Assembly: GCF_020511115.1 (NCBI RefSeq)
Contig: NZ_JAJAVH010000002.1
Coordinates: 1 to 64,000, forward strand
Direction: 5' to 3'
Length of the DNA stretch: 64,000 nucleotides
Source: Luteimonas panaciterrae
GTDB taxonomy: Bacteria; Pseudomonadota; Gammaproteobacteria; Xanthomonadales; Xanthomonadaceae
The notes under the pieces were generated by a model, which searched no databases, was not told where the DNA came from, and saw only the letters and a program-made list of their open reading frames with translations. The position numbers and the translations under genes are program-made. Shown one piece after another: positions 1 through 8,487 of this stretch (positions within the stretch are counted from its first letter, which is position 1; each line of letters opens with the position of its first letter).

Positions 1-14
1 CCCCGACCCTCCGG

Positions 15-115
15 GTTGCTTCCCTATGGCCGCTATGCGGCGCCGCGCGGCTTGACCTTGCAGACAGCAAGGCGCTGCGCCGCGCAACACCACCTGACGG
101 CCATAGGGAAGCAAC
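15..115. repeat. Long hairpin bounded by a perfect 18-bp inverted repeat
   Basis: Positions 15-32 (GTTGCTTCCCTATGGCCG) are the exact reverse complement of 98-115. The enclosed sequence holds a second, smaller inverted pair (CCTTGC around 56-61, GCAAGG around 67-72). The whole can therefore fold into one interrupted hairpin of about 100 nt. It lies downstream of the stop codon of the minus-strand GGDEF-EAL gene. No T-run follows, so it is not a classical intrinsic terminator. It could be a REP/MITE-like element or a transcript-stabilising structure. The rest of 1-187 shows no gene I can support. Confidence 0.6.
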
Positions 116-187
116 GCGGGCCATGCGGAGTATGGAAACAGGTTCTCAGTGTCCATGTGGGCACGATAGGAGGCGGCGGGGGGGCGG

Positions 188-2416
188 TCAAGACAGGACG
201 AGGGCGGCGTCCGGCTGCGCCGGTGCCCAGCGACGGATGAAGTCCAGGCAATCCTGCGCCTCGCGCGGGGGCGAGAGCCAGAATCCCTGGATTTCGTGAC
301 AGTGCCGTTGCTGCAGGAACTGCATCTGCGTGTCGGTCTCGACACCTTCCGCGACGACGTTCAGCCCCAGCGAATGCGCCATGGCGATGATGGTGCCGGT
401 GATCGCGGCATCGTCCGGATTGCGGGCAAGGTCGTCGATGAACTCCTTGTCGATCTTCACGGTGGTGATGGGCAGGCGCTTGAGATAGGCGAGCGAGGAG
501 TAGCCGGTGCCGAAGTCGTCGATGGCCAGGGAGACGCCGAGTTCGCGGAACGCCTGCAATCGCGCCGCGGTCTGTTCCGCGCTCGCCATCAGCACGGATT
601 CGGTGAGTTCGAGTTCCAGTGCGCTCGCCGGCACGCCGGTTTCGATGAGGATGTCGCTCACGATGTCGGGGAAATCGCCGCGCAGCAATTGCAGGCCGGA
701 GACGTTCACGGCCATGCGGAAGTCATCGAGGCCCTGGCGGCGCCAGTCGCGCAGGGTCTGGCAGGCTTCGCGCAGCACCCATTCGCCGATGTCGCGGATC
801 AGGCCGCTTTCCTCGGCGAGCAGGATGAATTCGGTGGGATCGATCTGGCCATGCTCGCGGCTGCTCCAGCGCAGCAACGCTTCCGCGCCGGAGATGCGCG
901 CGGCGGCGGAAGGCGTGGACGCCAGGGTCAGGCGCGGCTGATAGACCAGATGCAGTTCGTTGCGGTCGAGCACCTTGCGCAACGCGCCGGAGAGGATCGC
1001 GCGCCGCCGCGTGGCGACTTCCATCGTGTCGTCGTAGCGCATCGACGTCCGGCGGCCTGCGGCCTTGGCCTGGTACATCGCGGTGTCGGCGTGCTTGAGC
1101 AGATCGGCGGGCACCAGGCCGTGATCGGGATACAGGCTGATGCCGATGGAAGGAGAGATCGAGACTTCCAAGTGCTTGTCGATCGTCAGCGGCGCCTCGA
1201 ATGCTTTCAGCACGGCTTGCGCGACGTCGTCGGCATCTTCCTGTGAGTTGATGTTCTCGAGCACCGCGGTGAATTCGTCGCCGCCGAGACGGGCGACGGT
1301 GTGGTGTTCGCCGACGGTCGCCTGCAGGCGCTGCGCGGCGGCGCACAGGATGCGGTCGCCGATGGCGTGGCCGAGCGAATCGTTGATGTCCTTGAAGCGA
1401 TCGAAGTCGAGGAACAGCACCGCGATGCGGACCTGCGCGTGCTGCGCATGCATGATCGCGCGCCACAGCCTCTCGGAGAGCAGCGTGCGGTTGGGCAGGC
1501 CGGTGAGCGTGTCGTAGTTGGCGAGATAGCGCAGCTCTTCCTCGGCGCGCTTCTGCTGGGTGATGTCGTTGAGAACGGCGACGAAATACTGCTGCGCGCC
1601 GTTGGCATCGAGCACGACGTTGAACTCGTAGGCGCAGAGGAACTCCTCGCCATCCTTGCGCCGCTGCCACAGTTCGCCGGCGTAATGCCCGTGCCGCGTG
1701 ACCAGCGCGCGGATGTGGTGATAGAAGGCGGTGTCGTGCCGGCTGCTGTCGAGCAGCGCGGCGCTGCGGCCGATCACTTCGGTTTCCTCGTAGCCGGTGA
1801 TGCGGGTGAAGGCCGGGTTCACGGAAACGAACTCGAAGTCTCGGTTCAGCACCGTCACCGCCTCGCTCATGCTGCGCAGGACTTGCGCGGCGACGCGGTG
1901 TTCGTCGTCGATCTCGCGTTCGCGAGTGATGTCGAGCGTGGTGCCGGCCATGCGTGTCACCTTGCCGGCGGCATCGCGCTTCACGGCGCGGCCGCTGGCG
2001 CGCACCCAGATGAGCTTGCCATCGGCGTCGAGCATCCGGTGCTCGGAACGATATCTGTCGTCGTTGCCCTCGAGATAATGCTGGATGCGCTCGGTCATGA
2101 GCGGCTGGTCTTCGGAATGGGCGACGTTGCGGATGTCGAGGGTGTGTGCTTCCAGACGACCGGCATTGCCGTCGCCTGGATCCTTCACTTGCAACCGGCG
2201 CACCTTGCCGGCGACGACGTCATAGTCCCAGTAATACTGTCCTGTCGCCCAAAGCGCGAGTTTCAGGCGCTCTTCCAGCTCGCGCATGTCGACCATGCGC
2301 AAGCGGTCCGCGCGCCTGCGCCAGACGACAAGCGCGATCAACGCGAGCAGCACGAACACGGCTGCCGCGAGAAAGCGCAGATCCACGAAACTGCTCAAGT
2401 GGCGCCCCCTGGCCAC
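188..2416 (-). CDS. PAS-GGDEF-EAL c-di-GMP turnover protein (diguanylate cyclase/phosphodiesterase)
   Basis: The product is 742 aa. It has one N-terminal membrane helix (about residues 10-31), two PAS/PAC sensor modules (about 40-172 and 178-295), a GGDEF domain (about 300-460) and an EAL domain (about 475-730). The GGDEF signature RLGGDEF is intact. The RxxD inhibitory site expected just upstream is replaced by GEHH, so product inhibition is probably absent. The EAL domain keeps EALLRW and the DDFGTGYSS loop needed for metal binding, so phosphodiesterase activity is plausible. From family knowledge it would interconvert GTP, c-di-GMP and pGpG at the inner membrane in response to a PAS-sensed signal. 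The net activity cannot be decided from sequence. It is divergent from the UPF0149 gene. Confidence 0.93.
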   Translation of the reverse strand: MARGRHLSSFVDLRFLAAAVFVLLALIALVVWRRRADRLRMVDMRELEERLKLALWATGQYYWDYDVVAGKVRRLQVKDPGDGNAGRLEAHTLDIRNVAHSEDQPLMTERIQHYLEGNDDRYRSEHRMLDADGKLIWVRASGRAVKRDAAGKVTRMAGTTLDITREREIDDEHRVAAQVLRSMSEAVTVLNRDFEFVSVNPAFTRITGYEETEVIGRSAALLDSSRHDTAFYHHIRALVTRHGHYAGELWQRRKDGEEFLCAYEFNVVLDANGAQQYFVAVLNDITQQKRAEEELRYLANYDTLTGLPNRTLLSERLWRAIMHAQHAQVRIAVLFLDFDRFKDINDSLGHAIGDRILCAAAQRLQATVGEHHTVARLGGDEFTAVLENINSQEDADDVAQAVLKAFEAPLTIDKHLEVSISPSIGISLYPDHGLVPADLLKHADTAMYQAKAAGRRTSMRYDDTMEVATRRRAILSGALRKVLDRNELHLVYQPRLTLASTPSAAARISGAEALLRWSSREHGQIDPTEFILLAEESGLIRDIGEWVLREACQTLRDWRRQGLDDFRMAVNVSGLQLLRGDFPDIVSDILIETGVPASALELELTESVLMASAEQTAARLQAFRELGVSLAIDDFGTGYSSLAYLKRLPITTVKIDKEFIDDLARNPDDAAITGTIIAMAHSLGLNVVAEGVETDTQMQFLQQRHCHEIQGFWLSPPREAQDCLDFIRRWAPAQPDAALVLS

Positions 2417-2555
2417 GTCGTGTCATCTTTTGCAGTTTAGGGGTGCGGGCCGATCTGTGACAGGGGGCAACCTATGTCGCCTGTTCAGACAAATTCGAAA
2501 GCCGCGCCATGGCGTTGTTACACTTTGTGGCACCCGTAATATTCGAAGACGATCC

Positions 2556-3101
2556 GTGCCGCTCGATCTGCCCGCATTGCCCGAAGTTGAAGCCGCCTGC
2601 CGCGCACTGCGCATCGGCGTGGGCGCGTCCGAGCTGCATGGCGCTCTGTGCGGCTGGCTGGCCGGCGGCGGCGCCGATACGGACCGGTGGCTGGGCCAGG
2701 TGCTGGCCGACGACGATCTCCCGGCCGTGGCTGCCGATGGCGCGCTGGATCGTCTGTGCAAGGCCAGCGTCACCCAGCTCGAGGACCGCAGTTTCGGCTT
2801 CGAACTGCTGCTGCCCGACGAGAACGAGGCGCTGAGCGAGCGCAGCGGCGCCCTGTTCGACTGGTGTCGCGGCTTTCTCGGCGGTTTCGGGCTGGCCGCG
2901 GGCGCCAAGCCGGCGTTGTCGGAGGAAGCGGGCGAGGCACTGGCCGATCTGGCCAAGCTGGCGGCCGCTTCGCCGCAGGAAGAGGGCGATGAAGAGGACG
3001 AGGCCGCGCTGGCGGAGATCGAGGAATTCGTCCGCGTCGCCGTCCTGCTGCTGCACGGCGATTGCGCGCTGGGGCCGCGGCACCGTCAAAAGCTGAATTG
3101 A
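2556..3101 (+). CDS. YgfB/UPF0149 family protein
   Basis: The product is 181 aa from a GTG start at 2556. A longer open frame exists upstream, but its residues do not look conserved, and homology of the YgfB type begins with VPLDLPALPEVEAACRAL. The protein is acidic and mostly helical. It has the family's AELHGALCGWLAGG-like segment (here SELHGALCGWLAGGG) and a C-terminal acidic stretch (EEGDEEDEAALAEIEEFVRVA). The family is small and cytoplasmic; in Pseudomonas a YgfB protein has been linked to gene regulation. No strong ribosome site precedes the GTG. pepP follows 66 nt downstream on the same strand, a pairing common in gammaproteobacteria and suggestive of co-transcription. Confidence 0.85.
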   Translation: MPLDLPALPEVEAACRALRIGVGASELHGALCGWLAGGGADTDRWLGQVLADDDLPAVAADGALDRLCKASVTQLEDRSFGFELLLPDENEALSERSGALFDWCRGFLGGFGLAAGAKPALSEEAGEALADLAKLAAASPQEEGDEEDEAALAEIEEFVRVAVLLLHGDCALGPRHRQKLN

Positions 3102-3167
3102 ACGAAGTATTGGACGAGATCGGTTGCAGTTGAACCGAATGTTTCCGTTGAATCGAACCACATCGCG

Positions 3168-4496
3168 ATGACCAGCAACGCCGGAATGACCGCCCAGGCC
3201 TACACGCGCCGCCGCAAGCAGCTGATGCGCATGGCCGGTGAAGACGCCATCCTGATCCTGCCGGCCGCGCCCGAGCGCATCCGCAGCCGCGATACGCATT
3301 ACCCGTACCGGCAGGATTCCGATCTCTGGTACCTCACCGGTTTCCCGGAACCGGAGGCCGTGCTGGTGCTGGTGCCGGGGCGTAAGCACGGCGAGCATCT
3401 GCTGTTCTGCCGTGAGCGCAATCCCGAGCGCGAGGGCTGGGACGGGCCGCGCGTCGGTCCGGAAGGCGCCATCGACGCCTATGGCATGGACGACGCCTAT
3501 CCGATCGACGATCTCGACGAAATCCTGCCGGGTCTGCTCGAAGGCCGCACCCGCGTCTACTACCACTTCGGCCGCGACACCGATTTCGATCTGAAACTGA
3601 TCGGCTGGCTCAACCGCGTGCGCGCGCAGGTGCGCCAGGGCGCGCAGCCGCCGCACGAATTCCTTGAGTTGGGGCATTTGCTCGACGAGATGCGGCTGTT
3701 CAAGTCGCAGGGCGAGCTGAAGCTGATGCGCAAGGCCGCCGAGATCAGCATGCTGGCGCACGAGACGGCGATGCGCGCGGCGCGCCCCGGCATCCACGAA
3801 TACGAACTGCAGGCGGAATTGGAGCGCGTGTTCCGCGCCCACGACGCGCATCCGGCCTACGGCAGCATCGTCGGCGCCGGCGGCAATGCCTGCGTGCTGC
3901 ATTACGTCGCCAATGGCGGCGCGGCGAAGGACGGTGATCTGGTGCTGATCGATGCCGGCGCCGAATACCGCAACTATGCGTCCGACATCACGCGCACGTT
4001 CCCGGTCAACGGCCGTTTCAGCAAGGCGCAGCGCGCCCTGCACGACCTGGTCGGCGCCGCGCACGCCGCGGCGATGGCGCAGGCGCGGCCCGGCGTGCCT
4101 TACGAGACTGGCCACAACGCCGCGGTGGAGACGCTCACCGAAGGACTGCTTCAGCTCGGCCTGCTCAAGGGCAAGCTGGAGAAGAACATCGCCGACGGCA
4201 GCTACAAGCGCTTCTATCGCCACAAGACCGGACATTGGCTCGGCCTGGACGTGCACGATGTCGGCGATTACCGCATCGACGGCGAATCGCGCCTGCTCGA
4301 ACCGGGCATGGTGTTCACCATCGAGCCCGGCCTGTACGTCGCGCCGGACGACAAATCCGTGCATGCGAAGTGGCGCGGCATCGGTATCCGGACCGAGGAC
4401 GATGTGGCGATCACCGACGATGGCCACGAAGTGTTGACGGCGAAACTCGCCCGCAGCGCCGACGAGATCGAAGCGCTAATGGCGCGCGGCGCATAA
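3168..4496 (+). CDS. pepP: Xaa-Pro aminopeptidase (aminopeptidase P, M24B)
   Basis: The product is 442 aa, the usual size for PepP. It removes N-terminal residues preceding proline, using two metal ions in a pita-bread fold. The N-terminal domain contains YPYRQDSDLWYLTGFPEPEA. The catalytic domain carries the metal ligands in order: Asp in LIDAGAEY, Asp in SDITRTFPVNG, His in GHWLGLDVHDVG, Glu in FTIEPGLY and Glu in GIRTEDDVAIT. An alternative start 18 nt downstream (MTAQAY) is possible. It lies directly after the UPF0149 gene, as in many gammaproteobacteria. Confidence 0.95.
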   Translation: MTSNAGMTAQAYTRRRKQLMRMAGEDAILILPAAPERIRSRDTHYPYRQDSDLWYLTGFPEPEAVLVLVPGRKHGEHLLFCRERNPEREGWDGPRVGPEGAIDAYGMDDAYPIDDLDEILPGLLEGRTRVYYHFGRDTDFDLKLIGWLNRVRAQVRQGAQPPHEFLELGHLLDEMRLFKSQGELKLMRKAAEISMLAHETAMRAARPGIHEYELQAELERVFRAHDAHPAYGSIVGAGGNACVLHYVANGGAAKDGDLVLIDAGAEYRNYASDITRTFPVNGRFSKAQRALHDLVGAAHAAAMAQARPGVPYETGHNAAVETLTEGLLQLGLLKGKLEKNIADGSYKRFYRHKTGHWLGLDVHDVGDYRIDGESRLLEPGMVFTIEPGLYVAPDDKSVHAKWRGIGIRTEDDVAITDDGHEVLTAKLARSADEIEALMARGA

Positions 4497-4527
4497 CGTG
4501 CAGCTGTTGACGCACCACCGATCGTGA

Positions 4528-5418
4528 TCAGGCGTTCCCGCGCGCCGGCAACAGCCGCGCGCGCAGGCGCGGCCATAGCGTGATCACCACCAAGCCGAGC
4601 AGCAGCAGGGCACACGCCTGCAGTTTCCATGCGGGCAAGGGTTCGGCGAACACGAGTGTCGCGGTGAGCATGCCGAACACCGGCACCAACAGTGACAGCG
4701 GCGAGACCGTCGCCGCCGGATAGCGCGCCAGCAACCAGTTCCAGGCGCCGTAGCCGAACAATGTGTTGGCCACGCCCTGCCAGATCGCCGCGCTCCAGCC
4801 GAGCCAGCTGGCGCTCGCGAGCGCATGCGCGATCCGCTCCGGCCCTTCGAAGACCAGGCTCGCGGCGAGCAGCGGCGGCACCGCGAACAGGCTCGACCAC
4901 ACCATGAATCCCAGCATGTCCACCTTGCCGGCGCGCTTGGCGACGAGATTGGCGATCGCCCACGACAAGCCGCCGGTCAGCGTCAGGATCAGGCCGCGCG
5001 TGGTCAGGGACGCGTCGGTGTGCGCGAACAGGATCACCAGCCCGGCGATGCAGAACGCCAGTCCCACGGCCTGGAAAGCGCGTAGGCGTTCGGACAGCAG
5101 CAGCATCGACAGGCCGATGGTGAAGAACGCCTGCGTCTGCACCACCAGCGAGGCGATGCCGGGCGTGATGTCCGCGCGCATGGCGATGAACAGCAGGCCG
5201 AACAGGCCGAAGCCGAGGAAGATGCCGGTCGCGATCAGCAGTTTCCACGCCACCGGCGGCCGCCGGATCAGGAAGATCCAAGGGAAGAAGGAAAAGAAGA
5301 AGCGCAGTGTCGCGAACAGCAGCGGCGGCAGTTCGCCCAATCCCAGCTTGATGATGACGAAGTTCGTGCCCCAGACGATGACGACGGCCAGGGCAAGCAG
5401 GAGATGGGCGGGGGACAT
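4528..5418 (-). CDS. EamA/DMT-family transporter
   Basis: The product is 296 aa and strongly hydrophobic. About ten membrane helices are arranged as two EamA repeats, starting with [24 protein letters not shown]-type residues typical of RhaT/YdcZ-like drug/metabolite exporters. A short basic tail closes the protein. The substrate cannot be predicted; many relatives export amino acids or nucleobases. It is convergent with pepP and lies 102 nt downstream of the metallo-hydrolase gene on the same strand, so it could be the last gene of that transcript. Confidence 0.88.
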   Translation of the reverse strand: MSPAHLLLALAVVIVWGTNFVIIKLGLGELPPLLFATLRFFFSFFPWIFLIRRPPVAWKLLIATGIFLGFGLFGLLFIAMRADITPGIASLVVQTQAFFTIGLSMLLLSERLRAFQAVGLAFCIAGLVILFAHTDASLTTRGLILTLTGGLSWAIANLVAKRAGKVDMLGFMVWSSLFAVPPLLAASLVFEGPERIAHALASASWLGWSAAIWQGVANTLFGYGAWNWLLARYPAATVSPLSLLVPVFGMLTATLVFAEPLPAWKLQACALLLLGLVVITLWPRLRARLLPARGNA

Positions 5419-5520
5419 CGAAACGCGGCCGGTGCGGAAGTCGTCGTGCGGAAGTGATCGTCAGTAGGCGCCGCATGCATCGCGGCGCTGGTGCGACATT
5501 CTGCACGAAGGCGGCGATGA

Positions 5521-6783
5521 CTATGTGGAGGCCGTCGCTCCGGTGTGGGTCGTCATGCACTGCGGCAGTTCGTAACGCACGGCGGGATTTCCCGTCTTCG
5601 TCGCGATCACCGGGCGTTCCCTCGCGTTCTGCCAGGGAAGTGGCGGCCACCATTGCGCGAACGCCGGATGCTGCGTGGGCTCGAAACTTTGTCCTGGCCG
5701 CGGCGTCAGCACGGGCGTGTCCGTGCAATGGGCTGCAGCGATCACGCGCTCGACCGGTTCGGTCCAGCCGTGATGCGCGAGTTTCAGCAGGCCCCAATGC
5801 ACCGGCAGCAATGTCTTGCCGCGCACCAGCGTGTTCGCGACGACGGCCTGCTCCGGCCCCATGTGCCAGTCCGGCCAGTCGGCGTCGTATTGGCCGGATT
5901 CGATCATGGCCACGTCGAATGGCCCGAAGCGCGTGCCGATTTCGCGCAAGTCCTCGTGCAATCCGGTATCGCCGGAGTAGAACACGCGATGCCGGCCACC
6001 GATCAATGCATAACCGGCCCATAGCGTCTCGTCGCTTTGCGGCACCACGCGGCCGGACGCGTGCCGCGCAGGTGTCGCCACGATGTCGACGCCGCCAATG
6101 CGGGTGTGTTCCCACCAGTCGAGCTCGACGATGCGTGAGTCGGGCACGCCCCAATGCACCAGATGCGCACCGACGCCGAGCGGAACGACGAACACGGCGG
6201 AAGAGGAGGCCTGCAGCGTGCGGATCGTGGCTTCGTCGAGATGATCGTAGTGATCGTGCGAGATCACCACGGCATCGATCCGCGGCAATGCGCGCAGCGG
6301 CAGCGGCGGCGCGAACCAGCGTTTCGGGCCGATCCATTGCAGCGGCGACGGGCGTTCGCTCCACAGCGGGTCGGTCAACACATTGACGCCGTCCAGTTCC
6401 ACCAGCGTCGTGGAATGGCCGAACCAGGTGACGCGCAATCCGCTCCGGGACGGCCGCGCGTATTGCGAGGCATCACTGACCGGGACGATCGGTGCCTCGG
6501 GCACGCTGTGCGGTGTGCTCTCGAACATGCGCGACAGCGCGCGCGGCATGTCGCCCCACATCGCCTGCGGATTGGCGAACGCATCGCCGTGCCACTGCGG
6601 CGAATGCTGCATTCGTGCCAGCCGCGTGCCTTCGGCGCGGCCGCCGAAGGAGGAACTGCCGCCGAGCACGAGCACGCCGAGCGCGAGTGCCAGCAACAGC
6701 GCGGGCACCGCGAGCGTCCAGCGCAGGATGCGTCGCAACCTCCCGCCGACACGCTTCGGCGAAGCAGGGAAACGCTCAGCCAT
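5521..6783 (-). CDS. Membrane-anchored MBL-fold metallo-hydrolase (NAPE-PLD/UlaG-like)
   Basis: The product is 420 aa. An N-terminal helix (about 20-42) should anchor it to the inner membrane or act as an uncleaved signal. The hydrolase domain contains WFGHSTTLVELDG, the zinc motif SHDHYDHLD, a distal His in TPARHASGR, Asp in FYSGDTGLH and a late His in PVHWG. This order is that of the N-acyl-phosphatidylethanolamine phospholipase D-like/UlaG branch of the MBL superfamily. The true substrate is unknown; lipid or phosphoester hydrolysis is an inference. Its start overlaps the end of the upstream epimerase gene by 8 nt, indicating translational coupling within the TetR-linked cluster. Confidence 0.88.
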   Translation of the reverse strand: MAERFPASPKRVGGRLRRILRWTLAVPALLLALALGVLVLGGSSSFGGRAEGTRLARMQHSPQWHGDAFANPQAMWGDMPRALSRMFESTPHSVPEAPIVPVSDASQYARPSRSGLRVTWFGHSTTLVELDGVNVLTDPLWSERPSPLQWIGPKRWFAPPLPLRALPRIDAVVISHDHYDHLDEATIRTLQASSSAVFVVPLGVGAHLVHWGVPDSRIVELDWWEHTRIGGVDIVATPARHASGRVVPQSDETLWAGYALIGGRHRVFYSGDTGLHEDLREIGTRFGPFDVAMIESGQYDADWPDWHMGPEQAVVANTLVRGKTLLPVHWGLLKLAHHGWTEPVERVIAAAHCTDTPVLTPRPGQSFEPTQHPAFAQWWPPLPWQNARERPVIATKTGNPAVRYELPQCMTTHTGATAST

Positions 6784-7459
6784 GGACCGGCTCCCGCTCG
6801 GCGAGCCGTCGGATATCGCGGCTTTCCAGCACGGCCGTCTCCGCGCCTTCGCGCGCCGCCACCAGCATCGCGCGGCCGATCGCTTCGGTGGTCAGCACCG
6901 AATTCGGGAACAACGCGCGCAAGGTCGACAGGAACGGCCGCAGCACCGTGTAGGCGGCCTGATACAGGGCCGTTTTCGAGCGGATGCCGTGCAGCGGCTG
7001 GATCGCGCCGGGCCGGAACAGATAGACGGCCTTGAACGGCAGGCGCTGCAGTGCGTTCTCGGCGCGACCTTTCACGCGTGCCCACATCTTGCTGCCGCGT
7101 TCGGTGCTGTCGGTGCTGGCGCCGGACACGAAGACGAAGGTCATCCGTGGATTCAGCCGCGACAGCGTCCGCGCGGCGGCGAGCGTGAGATCGTAGGTGA
7201 CGCGGGTGTAGTCGGCTTCGTTCATGCCGACCGAGGACACGCCAAGACAGAAGAAGCAGGCATCGAAATCCCGCAGCTGTCCTTCGATGGCCGTGTAGTC
7301 GTACAAATCCTTGTGCACGATCTCGTGCAGCTTGGGATGCTGCTGCTCCGTGGCAGTGCGGCCGAGCGTGACCACGCGCGAAACGTCGTCGTCGAGCAGG
7401 CATTCGCGCAGCACGCCCTGGCCGATCATGCCGGTGGCGCCGAAAATGAGGACGTTCAT
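6776..7459 (-). CDS. Atypical SDR / NAD(P)H-binding epimerase-like protein (TIP30-like)
   Basis: The product is 227 aa from the ATG at 7459. It begins with a Rossmann dinucleotide motif, MNVLIFGATGMIGQGV. It lacks the classical YxxxK catalytic pair in the usual place but has VKGRAENAL, as in the NAD(P)H-binding HTATIP2/TIP30-like and NmrA-type atypical SDRs. The function of these bacterial members is not settled. The ATG overlaps the TGA of the upstream SDR gene (ATGA), and the stop overlaps the start of the metallo-hydrolase. The three genes are therefore almost certainly one operon. A longer open frame upstream of 7459 reads through the SDR gene in another frame and is rejected. Confidence 0.88.
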   Translation of the reverse strand: MNVLIFGATGMIGQGVLRECLLDDDVSRVVTLGRTATEQQHPKLHEIVHKDLYDYTAIEGQLRDFDACFFCLGVSSVGMNEADYTRVTYDLTLAAARTLSRLNPRMTFVFVSGASTDSTERGSKMWARVKGRAENALQRLPFKAVYLFRPGAIQPLHGIRSKTALYQAAYTVLRPFLSTLRALFPNSVLTTEAIGRAMLVAAREGAETAVLESRDIRRLAEREPVHG

Positions 7460-8421
7460 GCGGCGATCTCTTGACGGTCTTGTGGCCAGTGCGCGCTGGT
7501 CAGTTGCTCGGAGACTTCCCACAATCGTTTGGCGACGGCGATGTCGCGCGCGCGCCTGGCGATGGTGGCTTTCCCCACCGGGCCCTTGAGTTCGAGGCAG
7601 TCGTGCGGACCGTAGTAGGCGGCCGGTTCCGCGTCGGGCGAAGTGGCGGCGAACAATGTCGGCAGGGCGCCCTCCGCGGCCGACTGCGACATGTAAGGCT
7701 GCATCCATCGCGTCAGAGGCTCGATCGGATGCGGCTTGCCCTGGCCCAGGCGCGGGCCGGACGTCTGCAGGTCGGTGACCGCGTAGCCGGGATGGCAGGC
7801 ATTGCTCATCAATCCCCAGCCGTGGGCATCGCTGCGGCGCTGCAGTTCGAACGCGAACATCAGCATCGCCAGCTTGGATTGCGCATAAGCGCGCCAAGGG
7901 CTGTAGCTGCGCTGCCATTGCAGATCGTCGAAATGGATCGCCGCGCCCAGGCGGTGGGCGCTGCTGCTCAGATTCACCACGCGCGGCTGCCGGCCGTTGC
8001 GCAGCAGCGGCAGCAATTGTGCGGTGAGCGCGAAATGGCCGAGGTAGTTGGTACCGAACTGCAACTCGAAGCCGTCGCTGGTGGTGAAGCGCGTGGGCGG
8101 TGTCATCACGCCGGCGTTGTTGACGAGCAGGTCGAGGCCGTCGTGCTCGCGCGCGTAGCGCTCGGCGAAGTCCGTCACCGAGGCGAGGCTGCCGAGATCG
8201 AGATGCGCATAGCCGATCGTCGCGTTGGGATAGGCCTTGCGGATACGGACGAGAGCGGTCTGGCCCTTGGCGTTGTTGCGGCCGGTGAGCAACACATTGG
8301 CGCCGGCACCGGCCAGGGCGAGTGCGGTCTCGTAACCGAGGCCGCCGGTCGCGCCGGTGATCACGACCTGGCGGCCGGTTTGAGGAGGGATGTCTTGAAT
8401 GGTCCAGAGGGCGGTTGGCAT
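7456..8421 (-). CDS. Short-chain dehydrogenase/reductase (retinol-dehydrogenase-like)
   Basis: The product is 321 aa from the ATG at 8421. That start has a GGAAA ribosome site 7 nt upstream. An earlier in-frame ATG at 8451 abuts the palindromic operator and is less likely. The cofactor motif is TGATGGLGYE. NNAGV follows, then a Ser in the NLSSSAH strand and a YAQSKLAM active site (YxxxK). This makes it a classical NAD(P)-dependent oxidoreductase like the WWOX/retinol dehydrogenase group, acting on an unknown alcohol or ketone. It is the first gene of the cluster controlled from 8452-8471 and is translationally coupled to the epimerase-like gene. Confidence 0.92.
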   Translation of the reverse strand: MPTALWTIQDIPPQTGRQVVITGATGGLGYETALALAGAGANVLLTGRNNAKGQTALVRIRKAYPNATIGYAHLDLGSLASVTDFAERYAREHDGLDLLVNNAGVMTPPTRFTTSDGFELQFGTNYLGHFALTAQLLPLLRNGRQPRVVNLSSSAHRLGAAIHFDDLQWQRSYSPWRAYAQSKLAMLMFAFELQRRSDAHGWGLMSNACHPGYAVTDLQTSGPRLGQGKPHPIEPLTRWMQPYMSQSAAEGALPTLFAATSPDAEPAAYYGPHDCLELKGPVGKATIARRARDIAVAKRLWEVSEQLTSAHWPQDRQEIAA

Positions 8422-8451
8422 GGCAATGTTTCCGTCGTTGTGTGAGTACAT

Positions 8452-8471
8452 ATGAGTGACTAGTCACTCAT
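8452..8471. promoter_or_regulatory. Perfect 20-bp palindrome, probable TetR operator
   Basis: ATGAGTGACTAGTCACTCAT is its own reverse complement. It lies between the end of the TetR gene (8488) and the likely start of the SDR gene (8421), 31 nt ahead of that ATG. Position and symmetry match a TetR-family operator overlapping a promoter. That the neighbouring TetR protein binds it is inference. Confidence 0.75.
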
Positions 8472-8487
8472 TATTGGAATCAAAAAA

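Noticed and set aside
2472-4427. Long open frame (651 codons) antisense to pepP and the UPF0149 gene
   Set aside because: It is a high-GC shadow frame. The opposite strand encodes PepP with all metal ligands, and the antisense product has no recognisable domain.
4268-6364. 698-codon minus-strand frame across the exporter and metallo-hydrolase genes
   Set aside because: It is Arg/Ala-rich shadow sequence. The real genes in other frames have clear membrane helices and zinc motifs.
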